The notes beneath the pieces are model-generated. The model was not told where the DNA came from. It ran no database searches and saw nothing but the letters and a program-made list of their open reading frames with translations. The translations under genes and the position numbers were made by a program. This document shows positions 11,876 through 25,232 of a DNA stretch of 64,000 bases, in pieces (position 1 is the stretch's first letter; every line of letters begins with the position of its first letter). This DNA comes from Rhyzopertha dominica. Taxonomy: Eukaryota > Arthropoda > Insecta > Coleoptera > Bostrichidae. Where the stretch lies: the NCBI GenBank assembly GCA_025024175.1, contig QCXZ01000001.1, positions 17,484,001 through 17,548,000 on the forward strand, read 5' to 3'.

Positions 11876-12085
11876 ACTGCAATTAGAGCTTGCACCAACA
11901 ACCCTGAGGAGCTACAACCAATCATTATTTTCGAGGACAAATGCAGAATTCCCCCCCATGTAATATTTTCTAAAAAAAAATATGCTTGCGCTGATTTGCA
12001 TCCACCCTGCACCACCAAAATTAGAGTTTGCACCAACAATCCTGAGAAACTACAAACAATTATTACTTTCAAGTACGCAGTAATT
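11876..12085. repeat. Two-copy tandem duplication, period about 140 bp
   Basis: The block beginning AATTAGAGCTTGCACCAACA (about 11880) recurs as AATTAGAGTTTGCACCAACA (about 12020), with matching CCTGAG and CTACAA words downstream. The repeat also explains the internally duplicated minus-strand frame covering it. Confidence 0.75.
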
Positions 12086-14480
12086 CAGAGGACAGAAAAT
12101 AATCTGCCAGAGTTTCGCTGGATGTAAGTTGCCAACAGGGCAGGGCGGTGTCCTTCTGCATTACTTCAGGAAAGTCAAGACCTACTTTAACAATACCCCA
12201 GAAAGATAGATTGGACTTCTCGGCCTCTTTAAGTTTGTTATTCTAATAAAGTATACCGAAAATAGTACAATATAATCGAAGCACAATAATAATTGACGAG
12301 CACAACAGATATCGTCGATTGGGCAGATTAGCGCATGTGTCACTTTACTGACTGACTGAAATATGTTTGAGGCCGTGAATACCTCGCGCTTTCACCAGGG
12401 TCACAGTAGCTTTTCTACTTGTTTTAAACGCAACTTTAGAATAAGTTGCCCGCTGTTAATCTGTAATCTCTACTCTTGAAATTTCTTAAATTGGTAGTGA
12501 CTGTGACGTCATTTTGGATTTTGGATAAAACATATCATGTCTAAATGAAGGTCGTTTTTCAATGATCTTACCCGCGCTTTTATCTGCGTATACTGTATGT
12601 CATAGCTATAATAAATAATAATAGCCTTGTGTCCTATTCCTTGGTACATATAAAAGGTATGAAGAATTATAATATATTTTTTTGTTGATTTAAATATCCC
12701 TTTATAATCCGTCAAGGATATAGGTCAATACTAAGCCAAGAATTGTGCCAATGTGAAAACGGTTATCACTTATAAGCACATAATCACTACAATAATACAA
12801 GCTACACGAAACCAAGCGATAGTTAAAAAAAGAGTCAGTAAGGCATACACCTGTATATTATAACAGCACAGTTAACATTTTGTTTTAAAAAATATATTGT
12901 GCGGCTGCGAAAATAATACATTTCTAAAATATATATCTATGTAGTTAACCGCGATTAATACGCGTATACTTTTCTTAAATCAAACATTAATACTATTGTT
13001 TATGGCAGAATTATTTTAATATAGACATTGACTTTTCGCTGGGTTCACAATTTACACAAAACTTTGGTAAAGGCCTGTGTAATATCTCTGTGCTGCAGAT
13101 ATACACACACCTAGGGGAGGATCACGTGCAAATTCGCGCTTTTGTATCCTGATTGGCCGCGGACGTGACTTGATTTCACACATGCTCTCCTCAACAATTC
13201 CCCCTTTATTCATATTTTGTCGCCAGCTTAATCCAATATTTAAATTACAATCTCTGCGGTTTGCTCCCGCTTCGTTGGATATCACAAAATAATTAAAGTC
13301 AAAAAGAAATGTTCCATTATATGGACTTGCGATGTTCTCGAGTACGATTGAACGAAAGCATACAATATGTATTTCCTTAAAAATGCTCGTCAGTGTGTTT
13401 ACAATGGGAGCTCTTCGCTGCATGGAGATTTAGAATGAATACTGCTTTTATGCGGAAGCAGCCGCTTGTTAACAAATTCAATGGGATTATTTTCACACAT
13501 GTCGTATCTGTGCACTAAAAATGGAAGTCGCAAGAATCGATAGCACTTGTGTATAAAGAACGTATCTAGAAAGCAAACGATGATACTATAGAATAAAGGA
13601 ATAAAGTTTTGTTGTTACTATATAGGTATTCTACTGAAACTTGTTGACTTACTATTTCATGCTTGATTGTCATTCAGGAAGTCATNTATTAACTCGAATA
13701 AGAAACATTAATGTAATAAAAGTTTCAAATTTAGCACCTTATCGTGNAATGGTTAGTCAAGGACTGATATCCCATTAGTTAATAATTAAAAATGTATCGA
13801 TGTAGTACCTGAAAAACGTTACCTTCTTTTAAAAAGGAAATATTTTGTCTCATAGTCCAAGCAGGCATCACAGTCGCTACCAATTAAAAATGTGAAATAT
13901 ATACTCTTGTTAGTTTACATTTGATTTGAAAGCTACCCTCATTTTCTCCATGCTCTTGTTTAAGAAACTGAAATCGTACAATCTATTTTAAAGTTATGAG
14001 GGTTTTAATCTGAAAATGTTTTGTAGCCACATGTATAATAAATGAGGCAAGCAGAGCTATTTTGGGTCGAAGCACTTAATAAATGCGTCCTTTAGACCTA
14101 TTCACAACTTATATAAAAGTGACGCATGCGCCACCCTGCCTAATCGGCGTTATCAATTGTCCTCGTCAATTATTCCGACTATTGTATTGCGTTTTGATGC
14201 TGTTTTCTTATTACCATTGTATTATTCCTGAAATAAAATGAAACTGTTTAAACCACGTCATCAATCGTTTCATTCGGGGCGACTTAACTTGGCTATCAAT
14301 TTTCAACATGAGACAACAATGATTCAGATAGTTAAAGTGGACTAAACTAAAGGACGCTACCGAATGCCCGCTCGTTCCACGGATTTTCACGACTCAACTT
14401 TTTTCTACTTCAGATCAAAATTTTCTGTTGATCATTATTTAGCTAGATAGCCTTTCGGAACCTAAACAGAAGCTTCCCGG
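12086..14480. other. Intergenic, nothing firm
   Basis: A 123-residue minus-strand frame (13052-13423) in a less AT-rich patch has no motif or splice context that I can support. N bases occur near 13686 and 13747. Confidence 0.35.
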
Positions 14481-14567
14481 ACAACCTATTTTACCGATAA
14501 CTTTTTATTTAGTAACGACATTGAACAAAATTACATACATTAGAAAGCCAACGAAATTCTCTACGAA

Positions 14568-15195
14568 TTACTTGAGGACATGTTCGAAGTGCCCGCCATC
14601 CGCCGCCACACAGGCCTTCAGACGCTTTCGAAAATTTTTGGTGGTGGCCGCAGCGTTTTTTCGGAAATATCGGCCCACGCCTAGAGATCACCACATCCTT
14701 CCAAATGCGTTGCTGGCAGGTTGCGGTGTTGATTATGACACCGCGCTCGACGAAAACCAACGGCGTCGTCCCATTTTTCGAAACTCCCATACCATGACGG
14801 ATTTCGAAAAGTGGCGTCGCTGAACCGCGCTGTTTTCTAAAAATTCATTGTTAGTCTGAAAGAGCAGAAAATTCTGAGTAATAACTGTCGATTTTTCAGA
14901 AGTTCACGATCGTTTTGGCGATTGACGGTGGGCTCAATCGTGAACTCTCGGCTCAAAGGTCTCATTTTGAGAAGGCGTTTTGCATTCTCGAGTCGTACGC
15001 GCTTCATTCGCTCGTCCAAGTAATGGCCCAATCCTAGCTGGTAGCTGCGAAGCTTTAGCTTATTCCGAGCCATCAAATGTACCGATTCGCGCTTCAGCTT
15101 CATCTCCTTGGCCAGGAGCTTATTGAGGTTCTGAGGAGTCGTCGCTTCGAGGTCTATCCACCGTCGTACCCGTCTCCTGTCGATTGTGTCGACGC
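14568..15195 (-). pseudogene. Mariner-family transposase relic, internally deleted
   Basis: The minus strand encodes mariner pieces in order: VHLMARNKLKLRSYQLGLGH with the preceding HTH-linked segment, GVSKNGTTPLVFVERGV (start of the catalytic core) and the C-terminus RLKACVAADGGHFEHVLK with a stop at 14568-14570. The sequence between the core start and the C-terminus is missing, removing the later catalytic acidic residues, and the frame shifts at least twice. The terminal repeats were not located. Confidence 0.85.
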
Positions 15196-16180
15196 CAAAC
15201 TGATAACAATATTTATGATTTAAAAATTTGTTTTTCTGAGACAGTAAGCTGCCAAGGGACTAATTTGAGTATTATAAAACAGTTTTTTCTAAAAGAATTT
15301 TTTTTGTACCTACTTCATTGTCGTGAGTACCTAATTGTTGAAAGGTAAAAAAAACAAAAACAACCTTTTTAATTCCCTCTAGTGCGCTTTTCCAGTGCTT
15401 TTTTAACAATGTTAATAAATTTACAGATATCAGAAGGTACTTGATAAAAATTAATCTATTAACCTAAAATGTTCTAATTTAACAAGTAAAGGATAAATGG
15501 TAACAAAAACATCTGTGGCACAGAAAATCTGGATAGGGATTTAAACGAAAAGCAACTCTTTTCCTAATTTTATTATTACGGAATGTTAGTCGGATTTATG
15601 GAGTGGACATGCTGAAAGTACTATCCTGCAGTGATACAAAATTAGGCCGTTGTATTACATTTTCCCCAAACATTAATCTATGTCAAGGCGTGTGCTCATT
15701 AGCATTAGCATTAGCTACCCTAAAAAGTTTTTTATATTGAATACAGATTACTTCATTACTAAAATAGTGTAATTTCTATATTAATAATTCAGGCAATTTA
15801 GGTACCCTATCTCCAATAAATTGTATTTTTTAAGTATGTGACTAAGCAATCCGCACTACCGGTTACCAATAGTAACAATTGTGATGGATTCAATAGATAC
15901 TTTTTGCATAAGAATTACAGATTAACACATAAAGATACGGTTCCGTCAAAGAAATGAGTGAAGCTCAAAAATTTACTTCTTACTTCAATGCAAAATTCAT
16001 TAGTATTTGGGCGAAAGGAAAGTATAATCTTCACTGTAAAAAAGAAGCCATTTTTTGTCGTAGGATCTAATAAATATTTTATAATTAATTTTTATTTGCC
16101 AGGTGTTATAATGGACATAGAATAATAATAATTGTTCCCATTTTTTTCCATTGCAGTTGCTTTAAAATTTCTGCCGTAAA
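15196..16180. other. Intergenic, nothing recognised
   Basis: AT-rich DNA, with a short ATTAGC repeat (CATTAGCATTAGCATTAGC) near 15700. Confidence 0.4.
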
Positions 16181-16197
16181 TATTGTTTAGTTATCAG

Positions 16198-16300
16198 TCT
16201 GGCGACGAAACGGTCGGCTGCGAAACGGCCTGCTTCGAAACGGCCGGCTGCGAATCGGCGGCTGCAAACCGGCGACCTAGAACCGACGGCGACGAAAGAT
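16198..16300. repeat. Degenerate 14-15 bp minisatellite
   Basis: Six to seven units of the type CGGCTGCGAAACGGC (variants CTGCTTCGAAACGGC, CGGCTGCGAATCGGC). The GC content is far above the flanks. A reading frame through it (GCETACFETAGCESA) merely follows the 15 bp period. Confidence 0.8.
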
Positions 16301-16587
16301 CCCCATTCCCACTTTTGGTCACCTTTCTGGTACCTAGGTACCCAAATAATGTGCTTCTATCCACCGAGAAACATTCTATAATGTACCACCATTTGCNATG
16401 TGTTCCGAAATTGACATTTTCAGAGGTATTTGTAGAATATATTCAATAAACTGTTCGGAATAAGCATGTTTATTTACCTTTAGTCCGTATAAAATAATGC
16501 TCACAACCTAGTCCCGCTCTCTCGCTGGATATGGNTAATAGAAACACAGCATCGAAACACAGTACAACAGTCATAATAACTGACACA

Positions 16588-17244
16588 GTCAATTGGGTAT
16601 TTCAGCGTTTTTTTTTTTATTATACATTACGAACGATCCAATTGAAATAAGACTGCGTGTTTTCTCAATTTCTTTCAACATTGCCTAGAACTTGAGATAT
16701 TAATTAATATAAATTTAGGAATTACGTTGCGACGTCATAAGTGAACAATCAGGTTGTACCGTGTTGAAAAGACAGGGATAAACAACAATCGGAGTAAATA
16801 GCAACATCCTGACCACTGACAGTACAGCGACAGCTGAGCTGAACCATCTGTAAACGCGTTTTTTATGTGTTGTGTTTGTTTTTTTTGTTTATCGTTCGTT
16901 GTTCTTGCGGTAATTAAGCATCATCCAACACCAGGACAAGATGATAACGTTTAGAAAACCACGTGTATTTACAATCAGCTTGTCTGACGCCCGACATCAG
17001 ACCCTGATTTGACAGACACAAAGGAATGCAAAGTAACACTGTTGCCAAATTGCGTATTTCCGTTTTCAGTTAAGTCGTCACATCCTTTGGAGAGAGTTTT
17101 AAAATAGTTCAATTTTGTCTTGAATATTCACGTACTTAAATACATTTTTATACTAACCAAAATATGGAATTATTTGCATATGTTACAATTAGTAACGAAA
17201 CTATATTGAATTCCGTAATTATTACTTCACTGAAATACCCAATT
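16588..17244. mobile_element. TIR element of about 660 bp, unclassified
   Basis: The ends CAATTGGGTATTTCAGCG and CACTGAAATACCCAATTG are inverted. No coding sequence or clear target duplication is seen. Confidence 0.6.
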
Positions 17245-17245
17245 G

Positions 17246-20200
17246 ATATCATCTAAATAAGGCCGAAATACGTTTGAAGGGAATGTGTTTTACGCACTTT
17301 TATTTGACTCCAAAGTGTTTACAGATTAATATCTCCATAACTTTAGAACGGATTGTCCAATTTCAACTTTCTAATCGCGGGCATTGTTTGGAATTAAACT
17401 GGCTTTCAGGTGGAATGTAACAAGACCGCAGTTAATATTTCAGTTTTTTTTAAATAATAGCGACACCTTAAAAACATTGTTACTTTTCAATAGTTCGGCG
17501 ATTTTATCCAAAGTTTCAAATTACCACGTTCACCTTCCATCCATGCAAATAATGTTATCCATATGCATAACTGTATCTGTAATGTACGCTGAAAACGTTT
17601 GCTCTTACATTGGGTAATTTTTTAATTACCAGCAAGCATTGGTGTAAATACTTAATCTTCCACATGAAAGACCGGAATACTACAACATTTTTGCTCAACG
17701 CCAGGTAGATATGGACTGGACATTTGTCAAAAATCTTTTGTGTTTCTGTTTTTAGAACAACTTTAGATCTGTCAATCTCAAATCCTAAATCATTTTGGGT
17801 CGCCAATTGCAAACCAATTACGTGAACTCTTGGTAGTTCACTCCAATAATTTTTTATGAGTAGGGGTGGTCTTGCAAAATGCACGCCTTTGGCAAACTTT
17901 CTGAGACCTTTACCGCAATTTTCCATGAGCAATTCAGTTAGCAACTCGGTATAATATGCTCGTCTGATGCATCTATCCTGTAACCCTGTTCCAAATAATC
18001 TGTTAAAATTATGTCATCCTTCCGAAAACTGAAGCAGGAATCTTGCCTGCTTATTTTTGAATACAAACTTTTTTTATATTGTAGAGAAGCAGGTGCTTCC
18101 CCTCTCTGGATTACTATTTACCCTTTGGACAAAGATGCTTTGTTAACAGCAACAACTCTACCCAAAATATTAAGAATTATTCTTCAAATTTTCTTGCTTG
18201 GACGTTGACGTTCTAATGGACTTCTGATCAGTATTTAACATTTTAGAATAAATTTTGCCGCTTTTGCTTTCTCTTCAAGCTTAAGTTATGTAGTCATGAT
18301 GAACGGTGTAAAACGCATTAACAGGAAAGATATAAACTATATCCGTGCATCTTCTAAAATCTATTGATCAATAGATTTAATGTCCTTTTGTACAGCTACC
18401 AGGCTGATAGTATTGTTCACTACAAACTTGAATCGTCGAACACTGTTAATTTTCTAATCTAGATAATAACAAATTTGGAATGTATTTTAAGATTTACTAG
18501 TGCTTGAGAATCCTAGCTATGATTCTTTCACGAATGAAAATCAACTTTCGATATGAAAGATGAATAAAATATAAATGATATTGTTGAAGCTATCAAATAA
18601 TTAACTCATATAAATAAATATTTGTTAGATAATGCATTTTCAGCAAATCAACGTAAACCATCCTTAAAAGTGTGCATGTTGCAAACAATAGATTTCTCAG
18701 CTTTCAAAATATAGTCTCTAATACGCTTTGGTGTCCATATAATTTGTCTACAAATTTTATGTGTTAACAGTGTTGTTACTTTATGAATACCTTAAAAATC
18801 TAGTTACGTACTTAGCTCAATACACAGTGCATTGTAGTAGTTTAAATAATTTTAATAACACATCGTCATCATCAATCATGTGACATATGTCTGCAGCTTG
18901 TTTTTGGTAGCTACTTATATATTTATTGAATGAATTATTCAAGAACTACACATCGTCAATACCGTCTGATTATTATGATTATATGCATGATAATCAAATT
19001 AATTTTCTTGAAAGTAGTTAGTTTAAAATTATGGTTTTATTACAAAATAAATATTTTAAATAGTTAAATAAATGGGATATTCATATCATTAAAATCGAAA
19101 AAGTACATAAAATTGCTAATTGCATCTCAAATACGTACTCCACTAAAATAGCCTTGTCTGTCCCATAATACTTACTGATCTACAGTTATTGCTGCAAAAA
19201 CACATAGACAAACAGCGAAATACGTTATCAGTATGAGAGTAACAACCTCCGTCAAAAGCTTATTGCGAATTTGGACTACCGATAGCTATAATAAACGTAT
19301 AAATATTTGCAATGTCCCACTATTTTCTCCTCTACATCAAACTGATTTGAAATTTAAGCCGCTGATGGCAAACAGTAACCCCTCCGTATTTTTATGCGTA
19401 ATAATTGAGGCTACAACCCGCACACAACAATCAATTTGCCGTAGTGTGCAGGGGTGTTGCCGGACGGTGTGATAGGGCATTATATTTGTATGTACACTGA
19501 TGACGAGGGAGTGACTTCGAGATCTGATCAAAGCGCAGGGGAAAAAGAAACTCGGAGTGTTTGCTTTGGAAAGGATAAAGGCTATTTGTTCTCCGGCACC
19601 AAGGTTTTGATTATGATAACAGTAGGCGCTGAACAGAAAATAAGTCTACGAACAAAAAAGTTTGTAAGGCTTGCTTTACGCATGTGTAATAATGTAATTT
19701 TATCACTTGAAAGAGTATTAAGAAGTTTAGCTTGAAAGTTAATATTTTAGAATTCTACTAGGTTTTTATTGTAAATATTAATTTGAGTTACATTCCCACA
19801 TTTTCTTAGTAAGCAAACGCCTTTCTTCAAAGATTAAAGTATTGCATCGGGCACTGTAAGCGGAAAGAATTACAATCTTGCCAAGAACCTTAATAACTCA
19901 ATTTGCACTACCAGTGGCCAATACTAGGACAAATATCCTGGTATTTTGTTTCGATTTCACTCTCTTACAACATTAGACAATCTTAGGTAATAAAGAAGTT
20001 ACTTACCCAACACTAACTTATCGCAAATAATTGTGGATAAAATTTAAAAAATAAAAAAAATAATTTGTTCTGATACTCTCTGTGAGAGACGATGTCTCCT
20101 TGATGTTATTGGTATCGTCAATGGATTAATCTTGGTATTTGGGCAGTAACCACGGAACTGGGGATTATTATAAACAACATATGCTGACAATGGCTAATAA

Positions 20201-20465
20201 ACATGCCCAATAAACACAAAATGGTATAATATGCGTATAATATTAGAAAACTCTTGTAAATATAGTAAAAATCTAAAGTATAATGTTCGTGAAAATGTCA
20301 GCGGGATATTGGTTTCTGAGCGTATGCCACTGGTTAAATTTATATACGTATAATCATATACCATATTTAACCACTATTGAGTGAATAATTTCCTTGTATT
20401 TTATACCTAATACTATACATATACGTATGAACTACACGTTTTATATTCGTATAATGTGTAGTATA
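17246..20465. other. Intergenic, no supported gene
   Basis: It contains a 129-residue minus-strand frame at 17555-17944 that I do not recognise. A weak inverted pair ACCAGTGGC / GCCACTGGT bounds about 19910-20336. Otherwise AT-rich. Confidence 0.35.
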
Positions 20466-21300
20466 TTATAAAGGGTGAGCCACGAGAAACGGACTCCACC
20501 ATTTTAGGGTTTAAATTTTTTTATTGGAAGACATAAGTAGGTCAGAACGTGCAGTTTGAGCTACCTGTGTACGAAAAATAGTATCTTTAAGATGGTGTCC
20601 ACGTTCACGCTGACAAGTGTGGAGACAATCACGGAAGTTAGCTTCCACTCTCTCTAGTAGTAGACGATCGATCTAAGCGATGTTTTGCTATATCGCTTGT
20701 CGCAATTTTGCCACTGTACAAGGTTTGGTTTCATACACGCGAGACTTTAGATATCCCCACAAGAAAAAATCACACATTGAAAGGTCTGGAGAGCGTGCAA
20801 ACCACAAAATCTTGAAAAAATGCGATTAAGAAACAGTTGTCTAACAGCAGCCATCGACCCTCGGGCAATATGGGCCGTAGCTCCATCCTGTTGGAGCCAA
20901 ACATTTCGCAGATTAATTCGTCATCCACTGAGCTCAGTTCTCAAGATGTTGTTAACCATATTCACGTAATGATCAGCTGCCACGGTCACAGTGTTCCCAT
21001 TTTCCTAAAAAAAATAGTGTCTACCAATCCGTAATTTTGGAGCTGTCTGGTGGTGTTTCATGTAGAGTTTGTGAATCTTCAGAGGCTCAGTATCAAAAGT
21101 TTTGACGATTCACAACACCATTAAGATGACCATGAGCCTCGTCGCTCATTATCCAAATCGGATTTGGCTCACCTTTCAAAAGTTGGAGCAACTTTTTGGA
21201 TAGTCAGCCTCATTCAATTGGTGTACAAATGCCATTTTATAAAGGTGAAAACGTAAATCTTGGTAAAGAATTCACCGCACTAAAGTGCCAGACACACGTA

Positions 21301-21476
21301 CGCCCCGTTGCACAAAGCGTGGTTAACCAGACCCCCTGGTTAACACGCGGTCAACGGGCAGTTGTCATGGAAACGGTTCTTTTTAAGGGTTCTTCATTGG
21401 TGCTGCCTATTTCAACGGCTGGTTAACCTCGTGTTAACCAGGGGGTCTGGTTAACCACGCTTTGTGCAACGGGGCC
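21301..21476. mobile_element. MITE with about 46 bp inverted ends nested in the mariner relic
   Basis: Starts GCCCCGTTGCACAAAGCGTG and ends with its exact inverse CACGCTTTGTGCAACGGGGC. The inverted identity continues through GTTAACCAGACCCCCTGGTT to GTTAACACG. About 175 bp, no coding capacity. The target duplication is unclear (possibly TA one or two bases outside). Confidence 0.85.
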
Positions 21477-21851
21477 ATAGTGCTACAGAATGCCGTCAAG
21501 CCGAACAATTTGAGCTACGTAAAATAACCTGTGCCTTACACGTTCCACGTTCTCCGGAGTTCAAACTGTGCGACGTGGTTCAGGTGGCTTCTTTTTTATT
21601 AAACTGCCTCCACTATGAAAGGCTTCAATCCATCGCAATTTCTTCATGGCCAGAAATGTTAAATCTTCGACGAAAGAGACGTTGAACTTCCGTGACTGTT
21701 TTGCCACCCCTGAAAAAACTATCATGTACGAAAACGCAATGCTCCACGGTCCACAGTGGCATTATCGAAACTAAACAATTCATAAACTGCTAGGTCAGGG
21801 TTGGGCGCTGACGGCCTTGATGCCTCTCTAGGACCCCTCCCAGTTTAGTAC

Positions 21852-21886
21852 TACCCTTGTGTATACATATTATAGTGTGCTCACCT
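21852..21886. repeat. 35 bp inverted repeat, left copy
   Basis: TACCCTTGTGTATACATATT followed by ATAGTGTGCTCACCT. Its exact reverse complement is at 24519-24553. Confidence 0.85.
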
Positions 21887-21889
21887 TAT

Positions 21890-24515
21890 GGGATTTATCG
21901 CGGACACCTATTTTGCTAATTTATCTCTGTATGGTGGCGGTATGTAGCGGTAAACATCGAAACTGATACATGGTATTAAATGCGGTAAATCGGAGCTTTG
22001 AATTTCGTTAAAGGGGAATATCAGACTGTACCCCTTCCATCAAACGTCTGCATTACACGAACAGGACCATGAAGCGCGGGTGAGGGAACGCGGGGATAAA
22101 CAACTTCTAATAACAGCGTGATTGATATACGATATACGTGCACCTGCACGAGCCATCGAAAAATGAGCATTTTCGACTTTCGCGATTCCGCACATCATGG
22201 CATGCAAATTGCAAAGTTCCGATACGCAATGGCTATAATAAAATCTGTATGTTAAAAAACTTTTTCATACAAAGATCGCTGGCAATTTATAGACAAATTT
22301 TGTTAATTTGGCTAATTAGGTAGGAGCGTTTACATTTGCGACTATAGGTACCGACTTTGATATTTATTTCGTAGTTTATGAATTTTTGGTAAAGCATAGC
22401 TTTTTAATATTAAGGGATTTTTTTAAACTCTAATTTGTATTGAACGTATTGAAGATTACTATCTATCTGTATATTAACAATCCTATTAGGTAACATTTTG
22501 GATAAAGAAGACGTGTTAAAAGTTAAACTAATATGGAATTTATGAAATTAAATGCTCCCCATATGAAAAAAGTACACAGGCCAAACACAATATAGGTGCC
22601 TAAGGATTAATAAGCCGGGTCCATATTAGTAAAAATTTGCGTTGTGCAGTGTGCGTCGTAAAAATGTATTTGAATAATGTAGTGCATACGTGTGCGGCGC
22701 ATAAAAATCAACGTAAAAATATCTGTCGCGCACGATGCACGCTATCCGTCGGTTGGCGGTTTTTTTGACTAACATGATGTTTGCGCTAAAACATAAACGC
22801 TATGTAGACGCTTCCAAAATGAAAACAAGATTTGCTGCAAAACACATATACTAAGCACAATGGATATTTTCTTGCTGTTGACATCAGGGCATCAGGTCTT
22901 CATGTCAGATGTTTGAATTCTCTGAATTATTGTTAGTGTAACTGGTCCAAAGAAGATGAGCGACGTTCATTGTCCTGTGTATAATTTGATATCAAAACAA
23001 AATAACCAGAAAAACAAAAAAAGATTAAGACTTCTAGAACAAACCACTGTATCACAAAAAAAGCAAGCAATTGGGATGACAGTATTTCCTGAAGTATAAA
23101 ATCAGCTGCAAATCTGAAGATGCTGCTTTTTTGACGCACGGGCCGAGCGCTTACGAACGGCACACAACACAAATTGTTAATAATGTGAACCCCGCTTTAG
23201 ATTCAAAGGCCATAATATGCATCACGTAAACAATGGAGACAGAGAAAAGTCCCCACTAGAACTGCATAATATGGAAGCAGCAGATCCCGGATTTATCATA
23301 ACCAACGTCAAAAATATAAAACTGTTAACACGTGTCCAACTTGATCCCCATAGAGGCTATTTATCTATATGAAACGCATTTTAAACCATCTGCTAAATAC
23401 AGATCTTACACCTCGAAATAACTCACTTAACACAAGAGAATAGCCGAATATGTAATATAAACAAATTCTTCCCTATATGTTTGACTGGCTTTTAGTGTTT
23501 TGATTAGTTATAGTTGTTAAGCCACTGAGGAGTTCAGCGGAGAGGTTGAAATGCTGGCATTTACCTATGTATTATTGGTTTTGCGAAAATTTAATTTGGA
23601 AATAGAATTTAAAGACGTATTTGGTTATAAAACATTAACAACAGATCCATTTATTCTTATTATTTGTCTCTTTACCTAATTATCTTCAAGTTTTTGAACG
23701 TAAGTTCCTATTGTTCCTATTAAAGTTATCACAGCATATCTCTTATTATGTTACATTAGGTGTCCGAAACCGTATCTCATTTACTACATAGTCGTTGAAA
23801 TAACAAACATTGTAGCCTGACCTACCCTCACACGACCTATCTTCGGGAGGTCGTTTGTCAAGGCTTGCAAGGCTGTTTTATTGCTTGTTCGATTATTTTT
23901 CGAAGTATTATCGCACGGACCGTCTGGTTATAATAAAACATATGTCTGAGATTTGAACTGCTGCGGGACAGTAAACGTAATATTGAATGATCTGATTTCT
24001 TTTGCCTGTAGACAAAGTACTTATAAATAGGTAGTCGATAAATCGTACGAGGAATAACAACCCAAGCATTTATAAAAAACCGAGTTCATCTTTTAATGGG
24101 ATATCCTGCGATAGGCGTAGGCGTTACTCTTAGAAAGCTATGTTGGCAGTTTGTATTTTGCATATAAGTACACGAACATTTACCGAGATTACACGTTCAT
24201 TATACGAACTAAAAAATGATTTGTAAGACAGTAGGGCTGCATAAGACATAAGATTTTGCTTTTAATACGTATTATAATACAAATTTATGTGGATATACTA
24301 TTTATGATTGGAACTCGTATTCTGCATTCGAATAACTATAGCATCACTTGTCAACATCGGCAAAGGAACGGTTTTAAAGTAGGGGACATGAGGGGGTACT
24401 CAAAATGCCGGTAACGTCAATTACTTCTATTTTATAAATTCGTTACAGCGCCATCAAACGTCTGCCCCCAGAAACACTCTCATTTCGCCCCCAAAATCTG
24501 TCCGTTTTTTCGCAA
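21890..24515. other. Interval between the 35 bp inverted copies, no gene seen
   Basis: AT-rich with a moderately GC-richer patch at 22640-22830 (GTGTGCGGCGCATAAA, CGCGCACGATGCACGC). No recognisable protein. Confidence 0.35.
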
Positions 24516-24518
24516 TGT

Positions 24519-24553
24519 AGGTGAGCACACTATAATATGTATACACAAGGGTA
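24519..24553. repeat. 35 bp inverted repeat, right copy
   Basis: AGGTGAGCACACTATAATAT followed by GTATACACAAGGGTA, the exact inverse of 21852-21886. The word CCATCAAACGTCTGC also occurs near both copies (about 22038 and 24451), in the same orientation. Confidence 0.85.
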
Positions 24554-25167
24554 CTACCTATCCCAAAAATGCCCGTGGCGCACCCTGTACTAAAAAAATA
24601 AATATGATATACATTATTGACGTTTCATGTATAGTATACTCGTTATACGCAGTAAGCTATTTCAGATAATAAATGTTTCTTCAAAATATAATTAACTCTT
24701 CATTAAACCTAAACCGTAAAACGAAATAACAAACAAATTAGCGGTCAATTACAAAACTCAAATCACGTAACTTTCACGGACGGTGTCACAAGTAACGTCT
24801 TGTAGTAAGGTTATCCAGGCTATTGGTCCGTGGTCTTCGGCTGCAACTTTGGTAGCCATCTTCAGTAGTGTTCTATGTTGAAACGTAGGGCACAGGGAGT
24901 CCCGATGTCCTGACCCAACTGGTGAACAGGTAAGCTAGTACGGTCAGGTCCGGTATTGATTTGTATTTTGCTTAACTTAAACAAAGTTAATTACTTGCAT
25001 AAATGATAAGTAATAAATATAGTATTTCTGGGGGAAGGTGGGTAATCGGCGCCCATGCCAATAACAAATATACACTTGAGCAACGTATATTAAACCGTAT
25101 ATATAGCTATGTGTTATCTTGAGATCATCTTCATCTAAGTTTTTATATTTTCTTGATTGCTTACTGT

Positions 25168-25232
25168 TGTATATAATAATAATAATAATTATAATAGGTA
25201 ATTATTACTATTATTATTATTATTATTATATA
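25168..25232. repeat. (TAA)n / (TTA)n inverted microsatellite
   Basis: Runs of AATAATAATAATAAT and ATTATTATTATTATT flank TATAATAGGTAATTA, so the tract is self-complementary. Confidence 0.85.

Larger units (their letters stand above)
20471..21886 (-). mobile_element. Tc1/mariner-type transposon relic (minus strand)
   Basis: Minus-strand translation gives RSPDLSMCDFFLWGYLKSRV followed by YETKPCTVAKLRQAI (around 20700-20800). SPDL...DFFLWG carries the third catalytic aspartate of this superfamily. Near 21650-21720 a piece reads GGKTVTEVQRLFRRRFNISG, the start of the protein. AGGGTGAGC at the left and GCTCACCT at the right suggest terminal repeats. Stops and a MITE insertion disrupt it. Confidence 0.75.

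Noticed and set aside
11764..12072. 102-residue minus-strand frame with internal repetition
   Set aside because: The repetition comes from a 140 bp tandem DNA duplication, and the hydrophobic composition matches no known protein.
13052..13423. 123-residue minus-strand frame in a GC-richer patch
   Set aside because: No motif, no splice context and no recognisable family; could be chance or a regulatory patch.
14521..14823. 100-residue plus-strand frame
   Set aside because: Antisense shadow of the mariner transposase relic.
19910..20336. Possible transposon bounded by ACCAGTGGC / GCCACTGGT
   Set aside because: Nine inverted bases without a target duplication or further similarity are not enough.
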